From positions 19,243-83,242 of the forward strand of contig NZ_JAJNRQ010000006.1 of assembly GCF_021083645.1 (NCBI RefSeq): DNA of 64,000 bases, written 5' to 3'. The notes below the pieces were generated by a model. It was not told the DNA's origin. It searched no databases and worked only from the letters and a program-made list of their open reading frames with translations. This stretch comes from Schaalia sp. lx-260 (GTDB lineage: Bacteria > Actinomycetota > Actinomycetes > Actinomycetales > Actinomycetaceae). Positions within the stretch are counted from its first letter, which is position 1. Each line of letters starts with the position of its first letter. Shown here piece by piece: positions 26,839 to 34,195 of this stretch. A program made the translations under genes and the position numbers.

Positions 26839-27912
26839 TCACCGTACTTTGAAATAGGTGAATAGGTGTTTTTCACGGGTAAATATCCACCCAATACATA
26901 GACCTATCACACAGCACACGCAGCTTGACCATACGATACGGTGTACCAACACGTACAAAGCCGTATCACTGAGTGCACCTAAACTGGCAATGACACAAAC
27001 ACTCACACACTCAGTGAATGCAACTGCAGGTAGCAGCCACATCAATGTTTCACATGCGATAATTCTGCGAATATCTTGCCGTTGCGCACCAGCATGTAAC
27101 GCAGAAGCAAATTCTAAACGGCGTGTTCGCAACGCGATAATTCCTGCACATAAGGAAAGCGCCCCTACAATCCACACAAGGAAACGTGTGTTCCGTGTCT
27201 GGAAACGTGCTTGCCCATCAAAGCGTGCACCTAAACGCGAGTTCAGTTGCTCCATTGTGGTTTGCGAGCGTTCATCCCGACGCGAGTTTTTCACAACGGA
27301 TGTCAGGAGGCCCTGCACTTGAGGGGATTGCGGCCATATATCAACCCAACATTGGTCGTAAGTTGTTTCTGATGCTGTTGGAATAAGCGCCATATATCCG
27401 TATCCGCTTGCGCGCCCATCCTCAGGATAGTCATATGTACCAGAAATCATGACTTCCCCTCCAACTGTCGGGAAGGAATCGCCTATCTTCATTGGGAGTT
27501 GCGAACGGACTTGATCCGATACGATGATTCCGGGAAGGCCACTGGTTTGGGCGCTCACTACTTTCGGGAATGTGGGGCTAACTAAGGCTTGAGGAATCGG
27601 AGCTGAAGGAAGCACGGTAAGCGTAATACGGCTTTCTTGAGTTTTTATTGCACCGGCAGCGCGGACCTGGGGTAAAGCATTCAGTGCTTCGCAGGCTGCT
27701 CCATCAATATTTTCAGGCGATTGGATTACACTGATGGAGCCTCCAGCTCGCACGTATTCTTCGGCGGCAGTCGTGATCGTGTGGGTGTGAGCGACTTCAG
27801 CGAGGCTGCCTATTGTCATGAGCAGAGTAAAAATACTCAACCACAGGATTGTTTTGCTTGTCCCTGTAATCGTATTACGCCAGGCCTCACTGATAATGCT
27901 TTTCCACTTCAC
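26839..27912 (-). CDS. FtsX/MacB-type ABC transporter permease
   Basis: 357-aa permease with the MacB architecture: one N-terminal helix (about 20-40), a large extracytoplasmic domain (about 45-240) and three C-terminal helices (about 246-345). Such permeases work as mechanotransmitters with an ATPase and an extracytoplasmic partner to expel peptides, lipids or antibiotics. Its start overlaps the ATPase gene stop by four bases, and an adaptor gene lies upstream, so the three form one unit. Substrate unknown; the secreted protein and lipoproteins upstream are candidates or partners. Confidence 0.85.
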   Translation of the reverse strand: MKWKSIISEAWRNTITGTSKTILWLSIFTLLMTIGSLAEVAHTHTITTAAEEYVRAGGSISVIQSPENIDGAACEALNALPQVRAAGAIKTQESRITLTVLPSAPIPQALVSPTFPKVVSAQTSGLPGIIVSDQVRSQLPMKIGDSFPTVGGEVMISGTYDYPEDGRASGYGYMALIPTASETTYDQCWVDIWPQSPQVQGLLTSVVKNSRRDERSQTTMEQLNSRLGARFDGQARFQTRNTRFLVWIVGALSLCAGIIALRTRRLEFASALHAGAQRQDIRRIIACETLMWLLPAVAFTECVSVCVIASLGALSDTALYVLVHRIVWSSCVCCVIGLCIGWIFTREKHLFTYFKVR

Positions 27913-28592
27913 AGGTCCTCACCTCGGACAGGGTCGGATATATGCGAGGTGTATTGATCTGTTTCTGTCTGTTTGTTTGGCTTTTCTGTTTCTTGCCATT
28001 CACGTAAATCAATGACCTGTGTACACATGCGTTCAGTTTCTTTGTCATGTGTCGCAACTACAACGATTGTCTGCGCGCACGCTAGGTCAGCAATGGCTAC
28101 GTTCACTTCTTGACGAGTATGTAAATCAAGTTGAGCTGTTGGTTCGTCAATGAGGAATAAACTCGGATGCGAAGCAAAAGCACGGGCCAACATGAGGCGT
28201 TGGGCTTCCCCACCCGATAAGCTGGCAAATTCTTGCTGCGCGATACTGTTCAGATGAAATGTATCGAGGATTTCGTATGCGCGTATTTCCGCTTCTGCAC
28301 GGCCCATGCCTTCAGCAAGTAGAGGGAAAACAACGTGGTCAAGTGCGCTGCGGCGAGCTATTCCATAGGGGTTTTGGAAAACCCATGAGGTTCTTCCTGT
28401 CCCTGTTGTGGTGATTGTTCCTTCTGTGGGTTCTAACCAGCCGGCAATGATGCTCAGAAGTGTACTTTTTCCGCTACCAGATGGTCCAATAAGCGCATAG
28501 ACTTCACCCTCGTGTAGTTCTTGTGTCATATGACGAAATAGCCAGGGTTTTCCTGGGAATTGGTGTCCCACACGGTTCAATGTGACCTGCAT
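27909..28592 (-). CDS. ABC transporter ATP-binding protein (MacB/LolD type)
   Basis: 227-aa ATPase. Walker A GPSGSGKST at 36-44, Q-loop Q73, signature LSGGE at 125-129, Walker B ending in D149-E150, and switch H182. The C-terminal 30 residues are acidic/polar and not part of the fold. It overlaps the upstream adaptor gene by 16 bases and the downstream permease by 4, a tightly coupled operon. Confidence 0.93.
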   Translation of the reverse strand: MQVTLNRVGHQFPGKPWLFRHMTQELHEGEVYALIGPSGSGKSTLLSIIAGWLEPTEGTITTTGTGRTSWVFQNPYGIARRSALDHVVFPLLAEGMGRAEAEIRAYEILDTFHLNSIAQQEFASLSGGEAQRLMLARAFASHPSLFLIDEPTAQLDLHTRQEVNVAIADLACAQTIVVVATHDKETERMCTQVIDLREWQETEKPNKQTETDQYTSHISDPVRGEDL

Positions 28593-29632
28593 GGTGTTTC
28601 ACTTCCTGTGGGCAGGTTTAAGGTATCTGGTGCGGGTTTGTTATCGGTAAATGTGATGAATGTTTGTCCAAGTTCAGATGAGATAATACGAACGGGGCGG
28701 ACTTGCGTTCCGTCAAGGACACAGCCTTCTTGTCCTTCAATCGCGTAGATTGCTGCCGGTGATAGTGAGTACAGCAGCGTCGGTTCAACGAGCGCTAATT
28801 GTGCGCTGATTTTTTGGTTGGAATTTTCGTCTGTTATTTGTTCTTTCCATGCGCGGTATGTGGGTGTATTTACTAGTTGCGCTAGCGCATCGGGGTCAGT
28901 GACACTGCCATCAGCGTTGATAGGTAAAGTGAGTGTGTCAATGGTGAGATTGTGTTCTCCTTCGAGGAGGTTCTGTGGCATGTCAGAAATTCGCACCTCT
29001 GTGAGAGTTTTTTCTAAGGTAATCAGAGGGGTTCCTACCTCGATATTCTGACCGATTTTCGCTGTACATTCAGCGGGGGTAATGCTGCTGTGTGGAAGCC
29101 ATATGAATGATGAGGGGCTTATTACGGGGAGGTTGTACGTGTTGTATGAGCTCAAAAGCCCCATCATATGTGCGATTGCGCGGAAAGTGTCTGCGGTGAT
29201 GGTGTCTGTAGTTGTGATTGTGTAGCCAAGGCGTTGGAGTTCTTCGTTTAGGGCTTGAACGTCATCCCCTTTGTCACCGTATGATAGGTCGCGCCATAGG
29301 GGGATAGATGTGGCGAGAGCGTAGATATTGCGGTCTTCAAGGGTCATGATGTGGTTGCCGGAGGATATGGGGGCGCGTGGGCTACAGTTCATGCGCGTCA
29401 GGAGTCCTGTTGTTGGGGAAAAAAGTTTTTCTTCTTCCGTATAGGTGACGCTGAGGGAGACTGTACGTTTATCGTCGATGGTGCGTGAACTAACAGGCGT
29501 GCTGGTGAGCGGGGCTGCTTTTTCTGTGCCGTGCGGAGTCACAGGTTGAAAGAGGTAGGCTCCAAGGGCAAGTCCGATGCCAAGGATGACGAGCACGAGA
29601 GTGGCTCCATACGCTATACGGTTCCATTTCAT
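28577..29632 (-). CDS. Membrane-anchored peptidoglycan-binding adaptor of an ABC exporter
   Basis: 351-aa protein with one N-terminal membrane anchor (about 8-28) and the rest outside the membrane. A PG_binding_1-like segment lies around 113-160 (LSYGDKGDDVQALNEELQRLGY core), and the C-terminal half has beta-rich HlyD/MacA-like sequence. Adaptors of this build accompany MacB-like ATPase/permease pairs in Gram-positive bacteria and probably tie the exporter to the cell wall. Start 29632 has AAAGGAGA 6 bases upstream, better than the further-out Met at 29659. First gene of the three-gene transporter unit. Confidence 0.8.
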   Translation of the reverse strand: MKWNRIAYGATLVLVILGIGLALGAYLFQPVTPHGTEKAAPLTSTPVSSRTIDDKRTVSLSVTYTEEEKLFSPTTGLLTRMNCSPRAPISSGNHIMTLEDRNIYALATSIPLWRDLSYGDKGDDVQALNEELQRLGYTITTTDTITADTFRAIAHMMGLLSSYNTYNLPVISPSSFIWLPHSSITPAECTAKIGQNIEVGTPLITLEKTLTEVRISDMPQNLLEGEHNLTIDTLTLPINADGSVTDPDALAQLVNTPTYRAWKEQITDENSNQKISAQLALVEPTLLYSLSPAAIYAIEGQEGCVLDGTQVRPVRIISSELGQTFITFTDNKPAPDTLNLPTGSETPCRSH

Positions 29633-29702
29633 TAGGCTCTCCTTTGAGCTGTGGCGCATGCTTTCTATTATCGCTTTTTGGGAAGTTTATGCGGCTGAGT
29701 TT

Positions 29703-30311
29703 TTATGATTCTTCGTTATCGTCGAGCAGGTGTAGTGGGTCTGAAGCACACTCATGCGCTTCAGGGGAACTCACACGCGGATCACCACTGTCATACCAAC
29801 GGTTCACATCAGCTACACTACTTCCTTTTTCAAGAAAACCAGCCTCCACCAAACAATCACGCTCAGCAGCAGGCCAATCCACATTGTCTGGATTCGTCCT
29901 CAACTTCCAATACCAGATCTCCGTGTCAATAAGCCCAGCTTTTTCCTCACAATCAATATGGAGCTTCTTTTCTTCCTCCTCAGAAATATCTGCACGAGAG
30001 TCAATACTTCCACCACCCCTAGGGGAATATACAACCCCGGTAAAACCATTATCTCTGAGGCATTGAGCTGCTCTTTCTTGTGACTCACGATATTCCGCGT
30101 CACTCACCTGTTCATCAGTAATAACGGCTTTGAAATAATCAGAAGCAGACGCATAAGCTTCCGCCATTTCTTTGGCGTAGGGGCCAGTAAAGTGCGGAAT
30201 ACTTTGCCCATTCCCTCCATCTGTAGCCCCCTCAGACGACACGTGAGCACATGCCGCCAACGAGAGGGACATACAGAAAACAAAAACAAGCGTTCTAGAC
30301 GCGCTGCTCAT
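29703..30311 (-). CDS. Lipoprotein, tandem paralogue A (unknown function)
   Basis: 202-aa predicted lipoprotein: signal peptide with lipobox LAAC, lipidated Cys21. The mature part has four further cysteines in recurring Cys-x-x-x-(Ala/Asn)-Gly-Phe contexts (CLRDNGF, CLVEAGF), a WYWKLRTNPDNVDWPAAERD block, and an acidic tail. I do not recognise a named family. ATG 30311 follows by two bases the TGA of paralogue B, whose 3' end supplies the ribosome site GGAAGAAGAG. N-terminal and C-terminal parts are nearly identical to paralogue B, while the middle (about 95-125) differs. It lies 70 bases upstream of the ABC adaptor gene and is probably in the same transcript. Confidence 0.8.
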   Translation of the reverse strand: MSSASRTLVFVFCMSLSLAACAHVSSEGATDGGNGQSIPHFTGPYAKEMAEAYASASDYFKAVITDEQVSDAEYRESQERAAQCLRDNGFTGVVYSPRGGGSIDSRADISEEEEKKLHIDCEEKAGLIDTEIWYWKLRTNPDNVDWPAAERDCLVEAGFLEKGSSVADVNRWYDSGDPRVSSPEAHECASDPLHLLDDNEES

Positions 30312-30928
30312 AGTCACTCTTCTTCCGAAAGACTATCGTCGAGCAGGTGTAGTGGGTCTGAAGCACATTCATGCGCTTCAGGGGAACTCACACGCGGATC
30401 AGCACTGTCATACCAACGGTTCATATCAGCTACACTACTTCCTTTTTCAAGAAAGCCAGCCTCCACCAAACAATCACGCTCAGCAGCAGGCCAATCCACA
30501 TTGTCTGGATTCGTCCTCAAGTTCCAATACCAGATCTCCGTGTCAATAAGCCCAGCTTTTTCCTCACAACCGGTGTAGATTTTTCGCCATTGTTCTACGG
30601 GCATATCACTTCGATCTTCTACTGATCCACCACCTCTAGCGAAAAACTTTATCCCCGTAAATCCGTTATCACGCCAACACTGGGCGGCTCGCTCTCGCGC
30701 TTCTTGATATTCCGCGTCACTCACCTGTTCATCAGCAATAACGGCTTTGAAATAATCAGAAGCAGACGCATAGTCTTCCGCGATTTCTTTAGCATAGGGA
30801 CCAGTAAAGTGCGGAATACTTTGCCCGCTCCCTCCATCTGTAGCCCCCTCAGGCGACACGTGAGCACATGCCGCCAACGAGAGGGACATACAGAAGACAA
30901 AAGCAAGCGTTCTAGACACTCTGCTCAT
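29725..30928 (-). repeat. Direct duplication of a lipoprotein gene
   Basis: Two head-to-tail copies offset by about 610 bases. Near-identical DNA blocks are 29725-29940 with 30335-30550 (3' parts) and about 30095-30308 with 30712-30925 (5' parts). The block between them has clearly diverged in sequence while staying in frame. Confidence 0.85.
30314..30928 (-). CDS. Lipoprotein, tandem paralogue B (unknown function)
   Basis: 204-aa paralogue of the next gene, with the same lipobox (LAAC), the same WYWNLRTNPDNVDWPAAERD and HECASDPLHLLDD blocks, and a different central segment (IKFFARGGGSVEDRSDMPVE in place of the acidic-lysine version). ATG 30928 is supported by GGGAAAAGAG upstream; the frame is open further but without a site. 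It overlaps the end of the small secreted protein gene by 17 bases, so the three are translationally linked. Function unknown; surface-anchored by lipid. Confidence 0.8.
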   Translation of the reverse strand: MSRVSRTLAFVFCMSLSLAACAHVSPEGATDGGSGQSIPHFTGPYAKEIAEDYASASDYFKAVIADEQVSDAEYQEARERAAQCWRDNGFTGIKFFARGGGSVEDRSDMPVEQWRKIYTGCEEKAGLIDTEIWYWNLRTNPDNVDWPAAERDCLVEAGFLEKGSSVADMNRWYDSADPRVSSPEAHECASDPLHLLDDSLSEEE

Positions 30929-31217
30929 AGTCACTCTTTTCCCAACGGTAGTGACATACGTTAAATTGGGACTTGTGTCCACGCTTCTTCCAACCAGCAT
31001 CGGTCCAGTTTCCGTTAGCTTTTTCCCAATAACGCGATGCTTTGCAACCATCCGCTTGCGAAAAACCGCCATTCTCATTTCGGAAAATCACGCAAGTAAA
31101 TGCCTGTGTCGCCGCACTTTCATGAGCACTGATCGCAGGAGCAGCCACAAAAGCACCAGCACATAACCCCACTGATACAGCCATCGCAATCCATCGTTTT
31201 TTCAATTCTTTTTTCAT
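30912..31217 (-). CDS. Small secreted protein of unknown function
   Basis: 101-aa precursor with a clear Sec signal peptide: KKELKKRW basic start, hydrophobic core 10-25, and predicted cleavage after A31 (AISA). The mature part of about 70 residues has three cysteines (C42, C58, C88), four tryptophans (W64, W71, W76, W92) and is mildly basic. I recognise no family; size and position beside an exporter recall secreted bacteriocin-like peptides, but no homology was seen to lactococcin 972 by eye. ATG 31217 has AAGGAG 6 bases upstream. It is first in a minus-strand row leading through two lipoproteins to the ABC unit. Confidence 0.75.
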   Translation of the reverse strand: MKKELKKRWIAMAVSVGLCAGAFVAAPAISAHESAATQAFTCVIFRNENGGFSQADGCKASRYWEKANGNWTDAGWKKRGHKSQFNVCHYRWEKSDYEQSV

Positions 31218-31391
31218 CTTCAGCTCCTTTGCATGAATAATCGGTAAGATCGCCTTTGCCTCATCCGATAAAAGCAGCCTACAGCAGAAAAAACCAAAAA
31301 ACAATGATTTGAATAAGTTTTTTTAAGCAAAGAAAATAGGTAGCAAAACAAGGCAAAATCCCAGCAACAAAAAGTCGCTGGGATTAAAACG

Positions 31392-31465
31392 TACCCCCGA
31401 TGGGACTCGAACCCATAACACATCGATTTTAAGTCGATTGCCTCTGCCAATTGGGCTACGGGGGC
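31392..31465 (-). tRNA. tRNA with anticodon UAA (Leu by codon) but short variable loop
   Basis: 74-nt cloverleaf: acceptor GCCCCCG/CGGGGGT (first pair G-U), D arm with GG and a 3-bp GCC/GGC stem, anticodon stem ATCGA/TCGAT with loop CTTAAAA giving anticodon UAA, variable loop only GTGTT, T arm ATGGG-TTCGAGT-CCCAT, discriminator A73, no encoded CCA. By codon it reads UUA (Leu), and A73 fits leucine, but bacterial leucine tRNAs normally have a long variable arm. Located between the secreted-protein gene and ppx. Confidence 0.88.
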
Positions 31466-31493
31466 AAAGGCGCCAGTAGACAACCCTACACGA

Positions 31494-32462
31494 TCATTTC
31501 ACCATTGACAGAGCAATTCCGTCAAGAATGTCATGTTCCGATGTAAGAACCGTATCAATGGTATAGCCTTTCGCGCATGTCCTCTCACATACACGCGCAA
31601 CAACCCTCTGCCATATGAGGGCACCTCCGGCAATCACATCAGCACGACCTTTCGGCATAAAACCAAGGGAAGCCTTGAGAGCAACAGGCTGATCGACCAT
31701 AAAACGTACCGCAGAGTTAATATCCTCACACCCAAGTTCCACACCATGAATAGCCTGCGGATCATAAGCATCCAAACCTAAAGCCTGAGCCGTAATAGTT
31801 GTCACTGTTCCAGCAACGCCCACCACAGTCTTTACCAAAGATAGATCCACTATTTCTTCCGCACAATCAAGCTGCTCATCAATCCAACGTATAGCAGCCT
31901 CTTGTTCCGCCTGAGGAATACCTCCTCGACTCTCCACATTCTCAAAAAACTTTTCACTCACCCGAACAGAACCCATATCAATAGAAATCGCACTCGTCAC
32001 CTCGCAATCTCCCAACACAAGTTCCGTCGAACCCCCACCAATATCCACAACCAACACAGGGCGTTCATGCGCAGGCCCCATCACCGATAAAGCGCCCGAA
32101 AAAGATAATGCTGCTTCCTCGGTTCCCGGCACCACCTCAGGTGTCACCCCAAGTATTTCCTCAACACCATCAATAAAAACCTGACGGTTTGCCGCATCAC
32201 GCATAGCTGAGGTCGCAACAAAACGGATACGTGAAACCCCAGCCTCATCAATCAATGCACGGTACTCACGAAGAGCCACCAAAGAACGTTCAATCGCCTC
32301 AGGAGCCAAAAGACCCGTTTTATCTACCCCCTGCCCTAAACGCACAATACGCATTTCCCGAGCATAATCCGTCAACACAGGCCGATCACCCTGATACGTC
32401 ACATCAGCCAAAAGCAAACGAATCGAATTAGTTCCACAATCAATAGCAGCGATACGTGTCAT
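31494..32462 (-). CDS. Ppx/GppA family exopolyphosphatase
   Basis: 322-aa ASKHA-fold phosphatase that cleaves polyphosphate or pppGpp. Phosphate-binding motifs AAIDCGTNSIRLL (about 5-17) and VVDIGGGSTEL are present, with TSAMRDAANR between. It is the short actinobacterial form without the C-terminal HD-like domain. ATG 32462 is preceded by GAAGGGG 8 bases upstream; the longer frame runs back into the DUF501 gene. Order ftsB-DUF501-ppx matches mycobacteria and streptomycetes as I recall. Confidence 0.92.
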   Translation of the reverse strand: MTRIAAIDCGTNSIRLLLADVTYQGDRPVLTDYAREMRIVRLGQGVDKTGLLAPEAIERSLVALREYRALIDEAGVSRIRFVATSAMRDAANRQVFIDGVEEILGVTPEVVPGTEEAALSFSGALSVMGPAHERPVLVVDIGGGSTELVLGDCEVTSAISIDMGSVRVSEKFFENVESRGGIPQAEQEAAIRWIDEQLDCAEEIVDLSLVKTVVGVAGTVTTITAQALGLDAYDPQAIHGVELGCEDINSAVRFMVDQPVALKASLGFMPKGRADVIAGGALIWQRVVARVCERTCAKGYTIDTVLTSEHDILDGIALSMVK

Positions 32463-32485
32463 AACGAAAACCCCTTCATCACACG

Positions 32486-33061
32486 TCACATTTCGCATGT
32501 ACAGCGAGTAGGCGACCACAGATTGCGTTCTTCCATCAATTCAAGAGCGCGATCACCTACAACATTGATGCCTTGTCCCACCGCTAACGCATGCCCCACA
32601 AGCGCATGTAAACATTTCACCCGAGTAGGCATCCCGCCTGCAGAAATACCATCAATTTCAGGAACTTCACCCAAGCGGCGACGACGAGAAATATAATCCT
32701 CATGCGCACGCTTATAAGCCTCACGCGCCTGGTCGTCCTCAGCCAACCAGTCATTCAACTGTTCCATTGTTTTCTCAGCTTCAAGGGTTGAACACCCTTT
32801 CACAGCGCCAGGATGAGTCAAATAAAACATCGTAGGGAAAGGACTACCATCTTCTAAGCGTGGCGCCGTCACCACAACAGTTGGCCGCCCACACACACAC
32901 CGCGCACCGATTCCAATAACTCCACGTGGAATACGGTCTAATTGTTGGCGTAACGTATCAATATCAGCTTCAGAAGCCGCTTCCCATAATGTCTCAGTCA
33001 CATTGCCTATTGTCGCATATTCACAGATCGAAACTCGGCACACGAAAACCCGCATGCACAT
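32486..33061 (-). CDS. DUF501 domain protein
   Basis: Up to 191 aa. The conserved DUF501 region runs from LRQQLDRIPRGVIGIGARC through the Cys-containing VKCLHALVGHALAVGQG to a C-terminal CTCE, with five or six conserved cysteines suggesting metal binding. Function is unknown, but the gene is strongly linked to ftsB and ppx in actinobacteria. Start is uncertain: ATG 33061 or 33055, or GTG at 33001 that would begin closer to the conserved part (VTETLWEAAS). Confidence 0.88.
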   Translation of the reverse strand: MCMRVFVCRVSICEYATIGNVTETLWEAASEADIDTLRQQLDRIPRGVIGIGARCVCGRPTVVVTAPRLEDGSPFPTMFYLTHPGAVKGCSTLEAEKTMEQLNDWLAEDDQAREAYKRAHEDYISRRRRLGEVPEIDGISAGGMPTRVKCLHALVGHALAVGQGINVVGDRALELMEERNLWSPTRCTCEM

Positions 33062-33105
33062 ACGCTTTCAGATATACCTATCGGTGATTTGAGGACCCTA
33101 TTGCC

Positions 33106-34014
33106 TTATTGCCCGGAAGCAGGGTCAGCATCAGAGTTTTCATTTTGCCCAGCGTCACTTTGATGAGTTTCTGCCTGTTCTTGCGCACTGTGATCGGTGT
33201 GCGCGTCAAGGTTTTCCGGTGCTCCTACAGTCATGGCACGTGCATGTTCGTCAGCACGGTCAGCCTCATCAAGAGATAAAACAAAAATCTGAACCCACGG
33301 GCGCGCAGGTCCTTCCCGTTGAGCCGCAGCAACTTGCGATTGCTCTCGATATTCTTCACCAGGATCAGCAACAGTAAACTGTGTTTCCCCGCGCTTCACA
33401 TATCCCAAACGGGTGCGCGCCTGCGAAGCAATATAGCTCGGATCATCCCATAATTTCAGTTGCTGACTGAGCTGTTCATTGCGTTCTTGAGCCTGCGCCA
33501 CTTCTTTCACAATATTGTTATATTCATGCTCTTGTTGCCACCATTGATACAACGAAGGAAGAAGCAGAACACACAGCACAGCACATGTGATAGCAACCCC
33601 AAGAAAACGAACAGAAAATTCAATCCCGCCTAAGCTCACTACCCGCTTATCATGCTGAGTTTGGGCATCAGATTGCATACTTGCACTTCGTCTGGCCCTT
33701 TTTTGACGAGGCAACCTGCTTGTTACGCGCACTCGCGTTTTTTGATCTGACAGGGCCTGCTGAACGCGGGAAGAATGGGGTAATTGTGACTTTTCTACTG
33801 ACTGATTTTTTTCAGCCGCCCGAGGGGGATCCTCACTCACTCGACTTCGTGGCTGGTGTATAGGTGCAGCTTTTCTCGCTGCTTCATCATTCCTTGCGAG
33901 GGTTTTTCCACTATCCGATTGCGCACGAGAGACAGATGGACGTGCAGATGTTCCTGTACGCCGATTAGAACGTTTCGGCGGACGAGGACGCGAAGGGCCG
34001 GATAAGGAATTCAT
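33106..34014 (-). CDS. ftsB: FtsB/DivIC septum-formation protein
   Basis: 302-aa bitopic division protein. A long basic disordered cytoplasmic N-terminus (1-128), one membrane helix (about 133-156), then an extracellular coiled coil (about 158-192) with the DPSYIASQARTRLGYVKRGE motif of the DivIC family, and an acidic, Gln/Asp-rich C-terminus of about 90 residues. It would join FtsQ and FtsL in the divisome. In related genomes eno precedes this gene; here a divergent E1-like gene is found instead. Confidence 0.9.
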   Translation of the reverse strand: MNSLSGPSRPRPPKRSNRRTGTSARPSVSRAQSDSGKTLARNDEAARKAAPIHQPRSRVSEDPPRAAEKNQSVEKSQLPHSSRVQQALSDQKTRVRVTSRLPRQKRARRSASMQSDAQTQHDKRVVSLGGIEFSVRFLGVAITCAVLCVLLLPSLYQWWQQEHEYNNIVKEVAQAQERNEQLSQQLKLWDDPSYIASQARTRLGYVKRGETQFTVADPGEEYREQSQVAAAQREGPARPWVQIFVLSLDEADRADEHARAMTVGAPENLDAHTDHSAQEQAETHQSDAGQNENSDADPASGQ

Positions 34015-34195
34015 GTAGTTAATGGTTCCTTAAATCCGCGAAGTGGCCAATAGATTACGCGGCATGTCTTTAGTCCATATGCGCTTCATGGTGTGAATAG
34101 CAGCAAAGTTATCCACAGTTTGATGCAGGATTTTCTATATGACCCGCCTTTTTGAAGATACTGTCTTTACGGTGTTTGAAGGTGCAGGAGGTCTC

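Noticed and set aside
30912..31217. Lactococcin 972-type bacteriocin
   Set aside because: Size, signal peptide and nearby ABC genes fit, but I see no convincing sequence match to that family, so function is left open.
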